This document shows positions 25,602-34,141 of a stretch of DNA of 64,000 bases, piece by piece; position 1 is the stretch's first letter; the number at the start of each line of letters is the position of its first letter. A model generated the notes under the pieces. The model searched no databases and was not told the origin of the DNA. It saw only the letters and a program-made list of their open reading frames with translations. A program made the translations under genes and the position numbers. This DNA is from Solimonas sp040754295 (lineage in GTDB: Bacteria; Pseudomonadota; Gammaproteobacteria; Nevskiales; Nevskiaceae). The stretch covers positions 1 through 64,000 of the forward strand of contig JBFMCQ010000001.1 of NCBI GenBank assembly GCA_040754295.1. The letters run 5' to 3'.

Positions 25602-26717
25602 TCACGCGCGCCGCAGCCGCTGGTAGCGCCCCCCGGGCGCCGCCCCCACCTCACCTGCCAGCTCGAGCCGCGTCAGCGCCGCCTGCAGCTCCGGCAGCGG
25701 CCGCTGCATGCGCGCCGCGAGCGCATCGACGAGCATCGCCTCGTCACCCAGCGCCTCCAGCAGCTCCGCTTCCGCCGGCGCGCGCTGCGGCGCCGGTGCC
25801 GGGGCGCTGCTCGCCGGCTGCTGCAGACCCGCCCGCCGCGCCCCGAGCAGCGGACCGAGCTCTTCGAGCAGGTCGTCGACCGTCTCGACCAGCTTGGCAC
25901 CCTGGCGGATCAGCTGGTGGCAGCCGCGCGCCATCGGGTTGTGGATCGACCCGGGAATCGCGAACACCTCCCGCCCCTGCTCCAGCGCCAGCCGCGCCGT
26001 GATCAGCGAGCCCGATTCACGCGCCGCTTCGACGACCAGCACTCCCATCGACAAGCCGCTGATGATGCGGTTCCGCCGCGGGAAGTTTTCCGCCAGCGCG
26101 GCGACGCCGGTCGGCAGCTCCGAGATCAGCGCGCCGTGCTGCACGATGTCGTGCGCGAGCGCCCTGTGCCGCGCCGGATAGACGCGGTCCAGACCGGTGC
26201 CGCAGACCGCGACGGTACCGCCGCCGGCCGCCAGCGCGCCGCGGTGCGCGGCGCCGTCGATGCCCAGCGCCAGCCCGCTGGTGATCGCCAGCCCGCGGCG
26301 CGCGAGCTCGCCGGCGAAGGCCTGCGCGTTCTCCAGCCCCTGCGGCGTGGCGTTGCGCGAGCCGACCAGCGCCAGCTGCGGCACCGACAGCCAGTCGGCG
26401 TCGCCGTGCACGAACAGCACCGGCGGCGGCTGCGCAATCTCACGCAGCTGCGCGGGATAGGCCGGGTCGTCGAGCGTCAGCAGCCGGCGGCCGGGCTGCG
26501 CCAGCCACTCGAGGTCGCGCGCCAGGCCGGCTTCGTCCGGCTCGTGCAGCGCGCGGATCTGCGCGTCGCCGAGCCCCGCTGCACGCAGCGCCGATACGCC
26601 GGCCGCGACGATCGCAGCCGGGGAAGGAAAGTTCTGGAGGAGTCTTTGCACCGTCGCGCCGCCGACACCCGGCGCACGACACAGGACCAACCACGGTCTG
26701 GGCGACTCTGCGTCCAC
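25602..26717 (-). CDS. dprA: DNA-processing protein DprA
   Basis: The ~371-residue protein has the DprA Rossmann-like core: ALVGSRNATPQGLENAQAFAGELA, ITSGLALGIDGAAHRGAL, GTGLDRVYPARH, FPRRNRIISGLSMGVLVVEAARESGSLITARLA and GREVFAIPGSIHNPMARGCHQLIRQGAKLV. A C-terminal winged-helix-like domain (about residues 300-371) ends it. It loads RecA on incoming single-stranded DNA during natural transformation. The start is uncertain: the GTG giving VDAESPRPWLVLCRAPGVG lies just after the LysM gene stop and suits the family N-terminus; a TTG 11 codons upstream is also possible. Confidence 0.9.
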   Translation of the reverse strand: MDAESPRPWLVLCRAPGVGGATVQRLLQNFPSPAAIVAAGVSALRAAGLGDAQIRALHEPDEAGLARDLEWLAQPGRRLLTLDDPAYPAQLREIAQPPPVLFVHGDADWLSVPQLALVGSRNATPQGLENAQAFAGELARRGLAITSGLALGIDGAAHRGALAAGGGTVAVCGTGLDRVYPARHRALAHDIVQHGALISELPTGVAALAENFPRRNRIISGLSMGVLVVEAARESGSLITARLALEQGREVFAIPGSIHNPMARGCHQLIRQGAKLVETVDDLLEELGPLLGARRAGLQQPASSAPAPAPQRAPAEAELLEALGDEAMLVDALAARMQRPLPELQAALTRLELAGEVGAAPGGRYQRLRRA

Positions 26718-26766
26718 GGCGCAAGCGTCGCCGAAAGCACGGCGCGCTTGCAAGCCCCGGCCGCGA

Positions 26767-27933
26767 CTACGTTCCGGGTCCGCGCACCCGATCGTAGATG
26801 TGGATCTCGCGCACCGCATCCATCACCAGCGCGAAGCTGACGCGCTCATCGACCTTGAAGACCATCGCCGTACCGGCGTAGACCTCGGGCAGCGGCTCCA
26901 TGCGGCCGGTGTAAGGATCGCGCGTCTTGCGCCCGGCCTGGTAGATGTCGAGCACGTGGCCTGGAATGAGGCCGTCCTGCAGGCCGCGGTTGAGCGTGAC
27001 CACCTGGTACTGGCCGATCTGCGAGACGCCGTCGAACACCGAGATGATGCGACCAGCCAGCGCGGCCTCGGCCGGGCGCGGGTAGAAGTTCGCCTCGAAG
27101 GTCTCGGCCTCCGCCTCGATCAAGCGGTCGCCGGCGCGCGTCTCGCGGTAGCTGCGCGCGATCATCGCGGTGGCCGGCTCGCCGATGCTGCGCAGCTCGA
27201 CGTCCGCGACCGGCAGTGCCTCCCAGCCGAGCAGTTCGCCGCTGTCGGGATCGATGTAGCGCTCGCCGATGCGCACTGCCGCGTACTGATACCGCGGCTC
27301 GCCTTCCGGCATGTTCTTCAGGTACACCTGACTGCCGGCGCCGACCATCAGGCGCGGATCGGCGAAGCCGAGCACGTACGGCGCGTCTTCCAGGTCTTCG
27401 GCGGCGACGACGCGCGGGCTGCGCAGGAAGTCGCGGATCACGTCGAGCGGGATCGTCGGGATCGCCTGGTCCAGCGGCACCTCGCGGATCTGCGGGCTGA
27501 GGTACTCGACATCGAGCGCGGGCGCCGCACGCATGACCGTAGGCCGGCCATCGCGCCAGACCAGCGTCAGCACGTCACCGGGATAGATCAGATGCGGGTT
27601 GGCGATCTGGTCGTTGACGTACCAGATCTCCGGCCACTGCCACGGCTCGAGCAGATAGCGCTTGGAGATGTCCCACAAGGTGTCGCCCTTCTTGACGACA
27701 TAGCGCAGCGGCGCGTCTTCACGCACCGGCACCGGATCGGCGGCCGGCTCCGCCTCGGCGAGCGGCAGCGGCGCGGGCGCCGTGGACGGCGGCTCGGCTG
27801 CCCTGGCCGCACCGGCCGGCGGCGGCCGCGGCATCGCGATGACGCGCTCGGGCGTCTGCGAGCAGCCGGCGAGACACAGCAGACCGATGGCTGCGATGCC
27901 GGGCAGACTCCTCGAACCGTTATACTTGGGCAT
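26767..27933 (-). CDS. LysM peptidoglycan-binding lipoprotein
   Basis: The 388-residue protein has a signal peptide with lipobox LAGC, a Pro/Ala-rich linker, and one LysM domain (about residues 75-125) reading YVVKKGDTLWDISKRYLLEPWQWPEIWYVN and PGDVLTL. About 260 further residues include ARSYRETRAGDRLIEAE and LQDGLIPGHVLDIYQAG. This is the LysM protein always found beside dprA and opposite def in gammaproteobacteria. It probably anchors to peptidoglycan, and the role of the C-terminal part is unknown. The ATG is supported by GGAAGGTG. It is divergent from def. Confidence 0.9.
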   Translation of the reverse strand: MPKYNGSRSLPGIAAIGLLCLAGCSQTPERVIAMPRPPPAGAARAAEPPSTAPAPLPLAEAEPAADPVPVREDAPLRYVVKKGDTLWDISKRYLLEPWQWPEIWYVNDQIANPHLIYPGDVLTLVWRDGRPTVMRAAPALDVEYLSPQIREVPLDQAIPTIPLDVIRDFLRSPRVVAAEDLEDAPYVLGFADPRLMVGAGSQVYLKNMPEGEPRYQYAAVRIGERYIDPDSGELLGWEALPVADVELRSIGEPATAMIARSYRETRAGDRLIEAEAETFEANFYPRPAEAALAGRIISVFDGVSQIGQYQVVTLNRGLQDGLIPGHVLDIYQAGRKTRDPYTGRMEPLPEVYAGTAMVFKVDERVSFALVMDAVREIHIYDRVRGPGT

Positions 27934-28075
27934 GGCGGCACCTTCCCCGCAGGTTACGCCTGGTGGGCTTGAGTTGGCCTTGACCAACCAGACTCTTAAA
28001 CTCTAGACGGCTCAATTGCTTGCCGTCAACTTTGGCAGTCGTTTCTGAGCAATTTCGGTGGTTCCGCGGCAGCCC
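27934..28075. promoter_or_regulatory. Divergent promoter region lysM/def
   Basis: This 142-bp gap is AT-richer than its surroundings (27967-28050, including GACCAACCAGACTCTTAAACTC and CAATTGCTTGCCG). It must contain promoters for the lysM-dprA-smg-topA direction and for def-fmt. TTGACC at about 27976 could be a -35 element for def, but no confident -10 was assigned. Confidence 0.4.
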
Positions 28076-28582
28076 ATGGCGCTTCTGACGATCCTGCACC
28101 ATCCCGACCCGCGGCTGCGCCAGAAGGCGCAGCCGGTCACCGCCTTCGACGAGGCGCTGCAGACGCTGATCGACGACATGTTCGAGACGATGTACGCCGC
28201 GCCCGGCGTCGGCCTCGCGGCGACGCAGGTCGGCATCGCGCTGCGGCTCGCGGTGATCGACTGCAGCGAGGACAAGACCGCGCCGCAGCCGATCGTGATG
28301 ATCAATCCGGAGATCGTCGAGCGCGGCGAGCGCGAGCTCATGGAGGAAGGCTGCCTGTCGGTGCCCGGCGTCGGCGAAAAAGTCGAGCGCTTCAACAGAC
28401 TGCGTGTGCGCGCCGTCGACCGCGACGGCAAGCCGTTCGAGATCGACGCGCAGGGCCTGCTGGCGCAGGCGGTGCAGCACGAGATCGATCATCTCGACGG
28501 CAAGCTCTACATCGACCATCTGTCCAGCCTCAAGCGCGAGCGTCTGCTGAAGAAGCTCCGCAAGCAGCAGGCCGCGGCGTGA
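28076..28582 (+). CDS. def: Peptide deformylase
   Basis: The 168-residue iron/zinc enzyme has all three PDF motifs: GVGLAATQVG (motif 1), EGCLSVPG with the metal-binding Cys, and QHEIDHLDG with both His ligands and the catalytic Glu. It removes the N-formyl group from nascent proteins. The start is at MALLTILHHPDPRLR, the family N-terminus, rather than a GTG six codons earlier. It forms an operon with fmt, 82 bp downstream. Confidence 0.96.
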   Translation: MALLTILHHPDPRLRQKAQPVTAFDEALQTLIDDMFETMYAAPGVGLAATQVGIALRLAVIDCSEDKTAPQPIVMINPEIVERGERELMEEGCLSVPGVGEKVERFNRLRVRAVDRDGKPFEIDAQGLLAQAVQHEIDHLDGKLYIDHLSSLKRERLLKKLRKQQAAA

Positions 28583-28587
28583 CGGCG

Positions 28588-28642
28588 GCCCTCACCCACC
28601 GCCAGCTCCGCAGGCGGTCCTTCCTCCCCCGGAGGGGGAGGG
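28588..28642. repeat. Short CCCTCACC...CTCCCCCGGAGGGGGAG repeat
   Basis: CTCCCCCGGAGGGGGAG at about 28625-28641 is a perfect palindrome preceded by CCCTCACCCACC. It resembles the larger inverted repeat at 4271-4390 and lies in the def-fmt gap. Confidence 0.5.
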
Positions 28643-28664
28643 CATCCGGGCATCGCTTCGCGAT

Positions 28665-29582
28665 ATGAGGCTCGTGTTTGCGGGCACGCCCGACTTCGCC
28701 GTTGCGGCACTCGATACGTTGCACGCAGCCGGGCACGACATCGCCGGCGTCTTCACGCAGCCGGACCGGCCGGCCGGCCGCGGCCGCAAGCTCACACCGT
28801 CGCCAGTGGCGCAGCGCGCGGCGGCGCTCGGTCTGGCGGTATTCAAGCCGGAAAAGCTGCGCGCCGAAGCGCAGGCGCAGCTGCGCACACTGGCGCCCGA
28901 GGTCATCGTCGTCGTCGCCTACGGGCTGATCCTGCCGCAGGCGGTGCTCGACATCCCGCCGCACGGCTGCCTCAACATCCACGCCTCGCTGCTGCCGCGC
29001 TGGCGCGGCGCGGCACCGATCCAGCGCGCGATCGAGGCCGGCGATCACGAAACCGGCATCACCATCATGCGCATGGACGCCGGCCTCGACACCGGCCCGA
29101 TGCTGCTCAAGCGCGTCGTGCCGATTGACGAGGCGACGACCGCCGCCGCGCTGCACGATCGCCTCGCGCCGCTGGGCGCCGAGCTGATCGTGGAAGCGCT
29201 CGACCGGCTCGCGCGCGGCACGCTGATCGCACAGCCGCAGCCCGCCGAAGGCGCGACCTACGCCGCCAAGCTGAGCAAGGAGGAAGCGCGCATCGACTGG
29301 TCGCAGCCGGCCGACGTGCTCGCGCGCCGCATCCGCGCGTTCAACCCGGCGCCCGTCGCCTGGAGCGAGCTCGACGGCGAGCGCGTGCGCCTGCTGTTCG
29401 CACGCGCCGACGACACAGGCAGCGACGCGCTGCCCGGCACGATTCTCGACGGTCCCGGTCTCGTCGTCGCCTGCGGCAGCGGCCGGCTTTCGATCGAGCA
29501 GCTGCAGTGGCCGGGCGGCCGCGTGCTCGACGCGCGCGAAGCGCTCGCCGCACGCCAGCTCGGCGGCCGGCGTTTCGTCTGA
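28665..29582 (+). CDS. fmt: Methionyl-tRNA formyltransferase
   Basis: The 305-residue protein begins MRLVFAGTPDFAVAAL and carries the formyl-transfer site HASLLPRWRGAAPIQRAI, with the catalytic Asn in LNIHAS, then GDHETGITIMRMDAGLDTGPML. A C-terminal OB-like tRNA-binding domain (ARIDWSQPADVLARRIRAFNP) completes it. It formylates Met-tRNAfMet using 10-formyl-THF. Normally rsmB follows; here rsmB is 11 kb away at 40607, past an inserted block. Confidence 0.96.
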   Translation: MRLVFAGTPDFAVAALDTLHAAGHDIAGVFTQPDRPAGRGRKLTPSPVAQRAAALGLAVFKPEKLRAEAQAQLRTLAPEVIVVVAYGLILPQAVLDIPPHGCLNIHASLLPRWRGAAPIQRAIEAGDHETGITIMRMDAGLDTGPMLLKRVVPIDEATTAAALHDRLAPLGAELIVEALDRLARGTLIAQPQPAEGATYAAKLSKEEARIDWSQPADVLARRIRAFNPAPVAWSELDGERVRLLFARADDTGSDALPGTILDGPGLVVACGSGRLSIEQLQWPGGRVLDAREALAARQLGGRRFV

Positions 29583-29626
29583 GGCGCTCTTTGCGTCCTC
29601 GGCGTTAAAGCCTTACGGGCGCACGC

Positions 29627-32600
29627 TCAGCCGTAGACCGGCCCGACCGCCGTCGGCTCGAGCACCAGCGACGGATCGAGAAACGCCGCCATTGTCTCCG
29701 GCGGCACGCCCCAGCTGAACAGCGCACCCTGCACGGCGTCGCAGCGCTCGCGGCGCAGGAACGCCAGCTGCCGGTCGTTCTCGACGCCTTCGGCGACGAC
29801 GCGCAGACCCAGCGTGTGCCCGAGTGCGATGACCGCGCGGCAGATCGCCGCGTCGTTGCTGTCGGTTTCGAGATCGCGCACGAAGCTGCCGTCGAGCTTG
29901 AGCGTGCTCAGCGGGAAGCGGCGCAGATGCGCGAGCGACGAATAGCCGGTGCCGAAATCGTCGAGCGCAATGCGCACGCCCATCGCGCACAGCTCCTCGA
30001 GGATCTCGCCGATACGCTCGACGTCTCGCATCAGCATCGACTCGGTGACTTCCAGCTCCAGCCAGCCGGCATCGAGGCGCCCCTGGTGCAAGGCCGCTTC
30101 GACGCGGTGCACGATCGCACGGCGCCGCAGCTGCACCGCCGACAGATTCACGGAAATCGGGATGCGGCGCAGGCCGCGGTCCTGCCAGTCGCGGTTCTGC
30201 CGGCAGGCCTCGACCAGCACCCAGTCGCCGATCGGCTCGATCAGCCCGCTCTCCTCGGCGACGTGCATGAACTCGCCCGGCAGGATCAGGCCACGCTCCG
30301 GGTGCTGCCAGCGCAACAGCGCCTCGGCCCCGACGACTTCGCCGCTGCGCATCTCGATCTGCGGCTGGTAGTGGAGCCGTAGCTCGCCGCGCTGCAACGC
30401 CAGGCGCAGGTCGTTCTCGATCTTCAGGAACTCGCGCACGCGCGCGTTCATGTCCGGCGTGAAGAACCGGAACGCGTTGCGCCCGGCGTTCTTCGCCGCG
30501 TACATCGCCGCATCGGCGTGCTTCATCAGCGTTTCGGCGTCGGTGCCGTCCGCCGGATAGAGCGCAATGCCGAGACTCGCGGTCGTCGTCAGCCGATGGT
30601 GCTCGATGCCGAACGGACGCGCGAGCTGCTCGAGGATCTTGGTGGCGACGTGCGCGACCTGCTCGGCATCGGCGATGCCCGGCATGATGATGACGAACTC
30701 GTCGCCGCCGTGGCGCGCCACCGTGTCGGTGCTGCGCACAGACGCATGCAGCCGCGCCGCCGTTTCGCGCAGCAGCGCGTCGCCGACGCCGTGGCCGAGC
30801 GAATCGTTGATGTTCTTGAAGCGGTCCAGATCGATGAAGACCACGGCGAAACGCTCGTCGTTGCGCTGCGCGACTTCGAGCGTCTGCTGCAGGCGGTCGC
30901 CGAGCAGGTAGCGGTTCGGCAGGTGGGTCAGCGCGTCGACCTGCGCCAGGAACGTGATGCGCTCCTCGACCGCCTTGCGCTCGGAAATGTCCGAGAACAC
31001 GGCGACGTGATGGGTGACGCGGCCGCTCGCGTCGCGCACCAGCGCGATATTCAGCCACTCCGGATAGCACTCGCCGTTCTTGCGCCGGTCCCAGACCTCG
31101 CCGCGCCAGACGCCCGTATCGTTCAGGCGCTGCCACATCTCGGCGTAGAACGCATCGTCGTGGCGGCCGGACGCGAGCACCCGCGGATTGCTGTCGCGCA
31201 CCTCGTCCTCGGTGTAGCCGGTGATCTCGGTGAACGCGCGGTTCACCGAGATGATGCGGTTGTCGGCATCGGTGATCATGATCGCTTCGCCGATGTGCTC
31301 GAACACTTTCGCCGACAGGCTCAAGCGCCGCTCGCTGGCCTGGCGCTCGAGCACCTCGCGCGACAACGCACGGTTCTTCTCTTCCAGCTCCGCCGTGCGC
31401 GCGGCGACCAGCTCCTGGACGCGCGCCGAACGGCCCGTCAGCACCAGCAGGAAGCCACCGAACAGGGCCGCGAACAGCAGCACGCCGACCTCGGTCAGCC
31501 ACGCCTGTGTCGAGCGGTTGGCACGCAGATACGCGTCCGTGGCCGTCACCGTCATGCGCCAGGTGCGGCCGCCGACGCTGTGCGTGTCGGTCCAGGCCAG
31601 GTCCGCGCCGTCGGCGGCCGCTCCAGCGGCGGCCAGGCGCTGCGCCGGGCCGGCCGCGTCCACGTCTTCGAGCACGACGCTGAACTGCCCGGCGGCGCCG
31701 TCCGCCAGGATGTGCTGCATGAGCCGTTCCAGCACGACCGCACCGACGATGAAGCCGCGGCCCTGCACTGCGTCGACCGGCATGACCGCGAGCACGGTGT
31801 GCGCAGGAGCGGTGGGCACCGCCACGGGTCCACTCACGCGCAGCGCCTGTTGCGCCTCGGCCGCCTGCAAGGTCGCGCGGCGCTGCGCCTCGGAGCCGAG
31901 GTCGAAGCCGAGCATGTGCCGCCCGGCCGGCGGCCAGATGTAGCGCAGCGGAAAGTATTCGTCGCGCCGTCGCGCCGGCAGCAGCTCGCCGCGCGCTCCG
32001 ATTTCCCGCACCCGGTAGCCGGGAGCACCGTCGGCCGCAGCATCGCGCTCGTGCGCGACGAGATCCGCAGCGGCTACACGCGGCACCCATAGCAGCGCCG
32101 TAAGACCGGGGGCTCGCTGCAGCTGGCCGTCCGCGAAGCGCTCGAACTGCACCGGCTCGACGAGCGTCGACGCGTCAAAGAAATCGACCGTCGTCCCGAC
32201 CGCGCCGAGCGCGCCGTTCACCGTTTCGATGAGCCGGCGATCGAGCGTGAGTGCCGACTCGTTGAAACGGGCGGCGATCCGCGCGCTTTCGGCATCATTG
32301 GTCTCCTGAATCACGATGGCGCCGAGTCCGAGCACGATGGCGACCGTGAACGCCACCGGACGCAGGCGATCGCGCCAGATGCGCCGCTGCTCGGCCGCGA
32401 CCAGCAGCAGCAGCGGTGCGATCAGAATCACGCCCAGGCAATCGCCGATCCACCAGGTCAGCCAGTGCGCCGGCAGCTCGCGCGGCGCCAGCGCGCCGGC
32501 CAGAAACAGCGTCAGCGTGCCGATGCTGGCGGCGATGGCCGTCGCGACCAGTCCGCCAAGCGCGAAGAAAAGGCCGATATCGCGGCCGCTGTCGAGCACC

Positions 32601-33028
32601 GTCGGCGCGCTGACGTGGCGACGCACCAGCCGGGCGCCGATGATCCCGGCCGCGGTGGAGCCGGTGGCGATGCTGGCCGCAACCAGCGCGACGTTCAGCA
32701 GCGGTCCGGCCGCCTGCGCACAGCCGGCCCAGACGTTCACGGCGAAAGCGCCGAGCCAGACGCCGGGCCACAAACCGCGCCCCCACAGCAGCAGCATCGC
32801 CAGCATGATGCCCGACGGTGGCCAGATCGGTGTCGCGTAGCCGGGCGGCCGCGCCAGCTGCAGGCCGGCCCAGCCGGACAGGCAGTACAGTAAAGCCAGC
32901 AATGCCGCGCGCAGCAGCCAGCCGCCGGGGCCGGCGGGCGGGCGGATGACGGCGGCCAGGATGCGGCGCAGGGCGGCGCCGCGCTCGCCGGGCGGCCGCG
33001 GGCTGCCTTCTGGCGCGACGGTGCTCAT
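29627..33028 (-). CDS. Multidomain cyclic-di-GMP enzyme: MASE1-CHASE-PAS-GGDEF-EAL
   Basis: The 1133-residue membrane protein has an N-terminal MASE1 multi-TM sensor (about residues 38-260, with PPGYATPIWPPSGIMLAMLLLWG). A periplasmic CHASE domain follows (about 265-490, FFDASTLVEPVQFERFADGQ), then a TM and a short coiled coil, and a PAS domain (about 570-690, FEHIGEAIMITDADNRIISV). The GGDEF domain has an intact RHGGDEFVIIMP near 776, and the EAL domain has GAEALLRWQHPERG near 902 plus LDDFGTGYSSLAHL. Both catalytic signatures look complete, so it could make and degrade c-di-GMP, probably under a ligand/redox input. It is the last of four minus-strand genes starting with the exosortase and may link c-di-GMP to surface-protein display, by inference. 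Confidence 0.92.
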   Translation of the reverse strand: MSTVAPEGSPRPPGERGAALRRILAAVIRPPAGPGGWLLRAALLALLYCLSGWAGLQLARPPGYATPIWPPSGIMLAMLLLWGRGLWPGVWLGAFAVNVWAGCAQAAGPLLNVALVAASIATGSTAAGIIGARLVRRHVSAPTVLDSGRDIGLFFALGGLVATAIAASIGTLTLFLAGALAPRELPAHWLTWWIGDCLGVILIAPLLLLVAAEQRRIWRDRLRPVAFTVAIVLGLGAIVIQETNDAESARIAARFNESALTLDRRLIETVNGALGAVGTTVDFFDASTLVEPVQFERFADGQLQRAPGLTALLWVPRVAAADLVAHERDAAADGAPGYRVREIGARGELLPARRRDEYFPLRYIWPPAGRHMLGFDLGSEAQRRATLQAAEAQQALRVSGPVAVPTAPAHTVLAVMPVDAVQGRGFIVGAVVLERLMQHILADGAAGQFSVVLEDVDAAGPAQRLAAAGAAADGADLAWTDTHSVGGRTWRMTVTATDAYLRANRSTQAWLTEVGVLLFAALFGGFLLVLTGRSARVQELVAARTAELEEKNRALSREVLERQASERRLSLSAKVFEHIGEAIMITDADNRIISVNRAFTEITGYTEDEVRDSNPRVLASGRHDDAFYAEMWQRLNDTGVWRGEVWDRRKNGECYPEWLNIALVRDASGRVTHHVAVFSDISERKAVEERITFLAQVDALTHLPNRYLLGDRLQQTLEVAQRNDERFAVVFIDLDRFKNINDSLGHGVGDALLRETAARLHASVRSTDTVARHGGDEFVIIMPGIADAEQVAHVATKILEQLARPFGIEHHRLTTTASLGIALYPADGTDAETLMKHADAAMYAAKNAGRNAFRFFTPDMNARVREFLKIENDLRLALQRGELRLHYQPQIEMRSGEVVGAEALLRWQHPERGLILPGEFMHVAEESGLIEPIGDWVLVEACRQNRDWQDRGLRRIPISVNLSAVQLRRRAIVHRVEAALHQGRLDAGWLELEVTESMLMRDVERIGEILEELCAMGVRIALDDFGTGYSSLAHLRRFPLSTLKLDGSFVRDLETDSNDAAICRAVIALGHTLGLRVVAEGVENDRQLAFLRRERCDAVQGALFSWGVPPETMAAFLDPSLVLEPTAVGPVYG

Positions 33029-33157
33029 CGTCCGAGCTTATCGGCCGCAACGCCCGAACCTTGGGCCGGCAGACGAACTGGCATCAGCCGGGCTGACCAA
33101 CGGCAGCGGCACAGCGCCGCGCGGCGGGCGCCACCGCGCCGCCCGCGACGCGCCGAC

Positions 33158-33985
33158 TCAGGGTGCAGAGCGCGCCGGTGCGGCGCGCGCCCGCGGCGCG
33201 CGCGTCCTGTTGCCGCGAGGCTCTTCGAGCACGGGGCGTACCGTGCCCGCGTCGGCCGGCTCGATCAGCGGTTCCGGGGGGGCCAGGATTTCGGCCGGGT
33301 GCACCGATTGCAGCGCGCTCGCGTGCACGTACCCGGGCTGGCCCTGCAGCTGATACCAGTCCGGGCTCGCGGTCGCGACGACATGCACCAGCGAAGCCGG
33401 CGCCAGCTTCGCGAGCACCGGCGCCTTGAGCGAAGGCGACACGCGCAGATTGACGCGGCTGTCGACGGTCACCGCTGCCAGCAGCGTCTGCGCGCCGGCG
33501 TTGGCGAGCGGTGCACGGCGGGCGGCGGCAATGACCAGTTCGCGCTCGCTGTTCGACGCGAAGCGGCCGCCGTCGCGCAGCCGTCGCTCCAGCGCCGAGA
33601 TTTCATAGACCGCGACTGCGACGATCTCCTGCGCAAGCGTTGCGCACGGCGCCTTCTGGATCAACGAGCGGCCGCTGACCTCGGCGTCGTCCTCGTGCGC
33701 GGCTGTTCCGGACCAGCGCAGCTCCAGGCGCAGCTGATACAGGCAGTCGTGAGCGTCGAGCCGGCCGGCGGTGAGATCGAGCGTCGGCTCGACGGTGCGC
33801 TTGCCGTTGCGGCTGGTGATCGCCGGAAGCTGCTCGAAGTAACGGCGCGGCGCGCGCGCCTCGCCCGCAGGAATGGTCTCGGCGAACGCCAGCAACCCAT
33901 CCATCCGGACGGGCGATGCGGCCTGCGCAGCCGACACGATGACCATCGCGCAGAGCCACGGCCCTGCGGCGAGCATTCTCGTCAT
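33158..33985 (-). CDS. Exported SH3-domain protein in the exosortase cassette
   Basis: The 275-residue protein has a cleavable signal peptide (MTRMLAAGPWLCAMVIV, ending near AAQAAS). A middle region with two Cys follows (DAHDCLYQL, KAPCATLAQEI), then a bacterial SH3 type-3 domain (about 193-240: SRVNLRVSPSLKAPVLAKL, WYQLQGQPGYVHASAL), and a Pro/Arg-rich C-terminus. SH3b domains usually bind peptidoglycan or proteins. It lies 156 bp downstream of the VIT/VWA gene and may assist the target protein at the envelope. The start is chosen at the signal peptide; the upstream extension overlaps nothing meaningful. Confidence 0.75.
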   Translation of the reverse strand: MTRMLAAGPWLCAMVIVSAAQAASPVRMDGLLAFAETIPAGEARAPRRYFEQLPAITSRNGKRTVEPTLDLTAGRLDAHDCLYQLRLELRWSGTAAHEDDAEVSGRSLIQKAPCATLAQEIVAVAVYEISALERRLRDGGRFASNSERELVIAAARRAPLANAGAQTLLAAVTVDSRVNLRVSPSLKAPVLAKLAPASLVHVVATASPDWYQLQGQPGYVHASALQSVHPAEILAPPEPLIEPADAGTVRPVLEEPRGNRTRAPRARAAPARSAP

Positions 33986-34141
33986 GGTCCCCCCGGACCC
34001 CAACCCTGCGATTGATGCCGTGGATAGTAGGCCGATCGCGCGCCGACAATCCAGTCGAGCGCGTACTTCGGCCGCCCGGGCACACGCGTTCACGTCAGCA
34101 CGATGCATGCCAGCGGCCCGGCCCCGCGCCGGCCCGTCGAG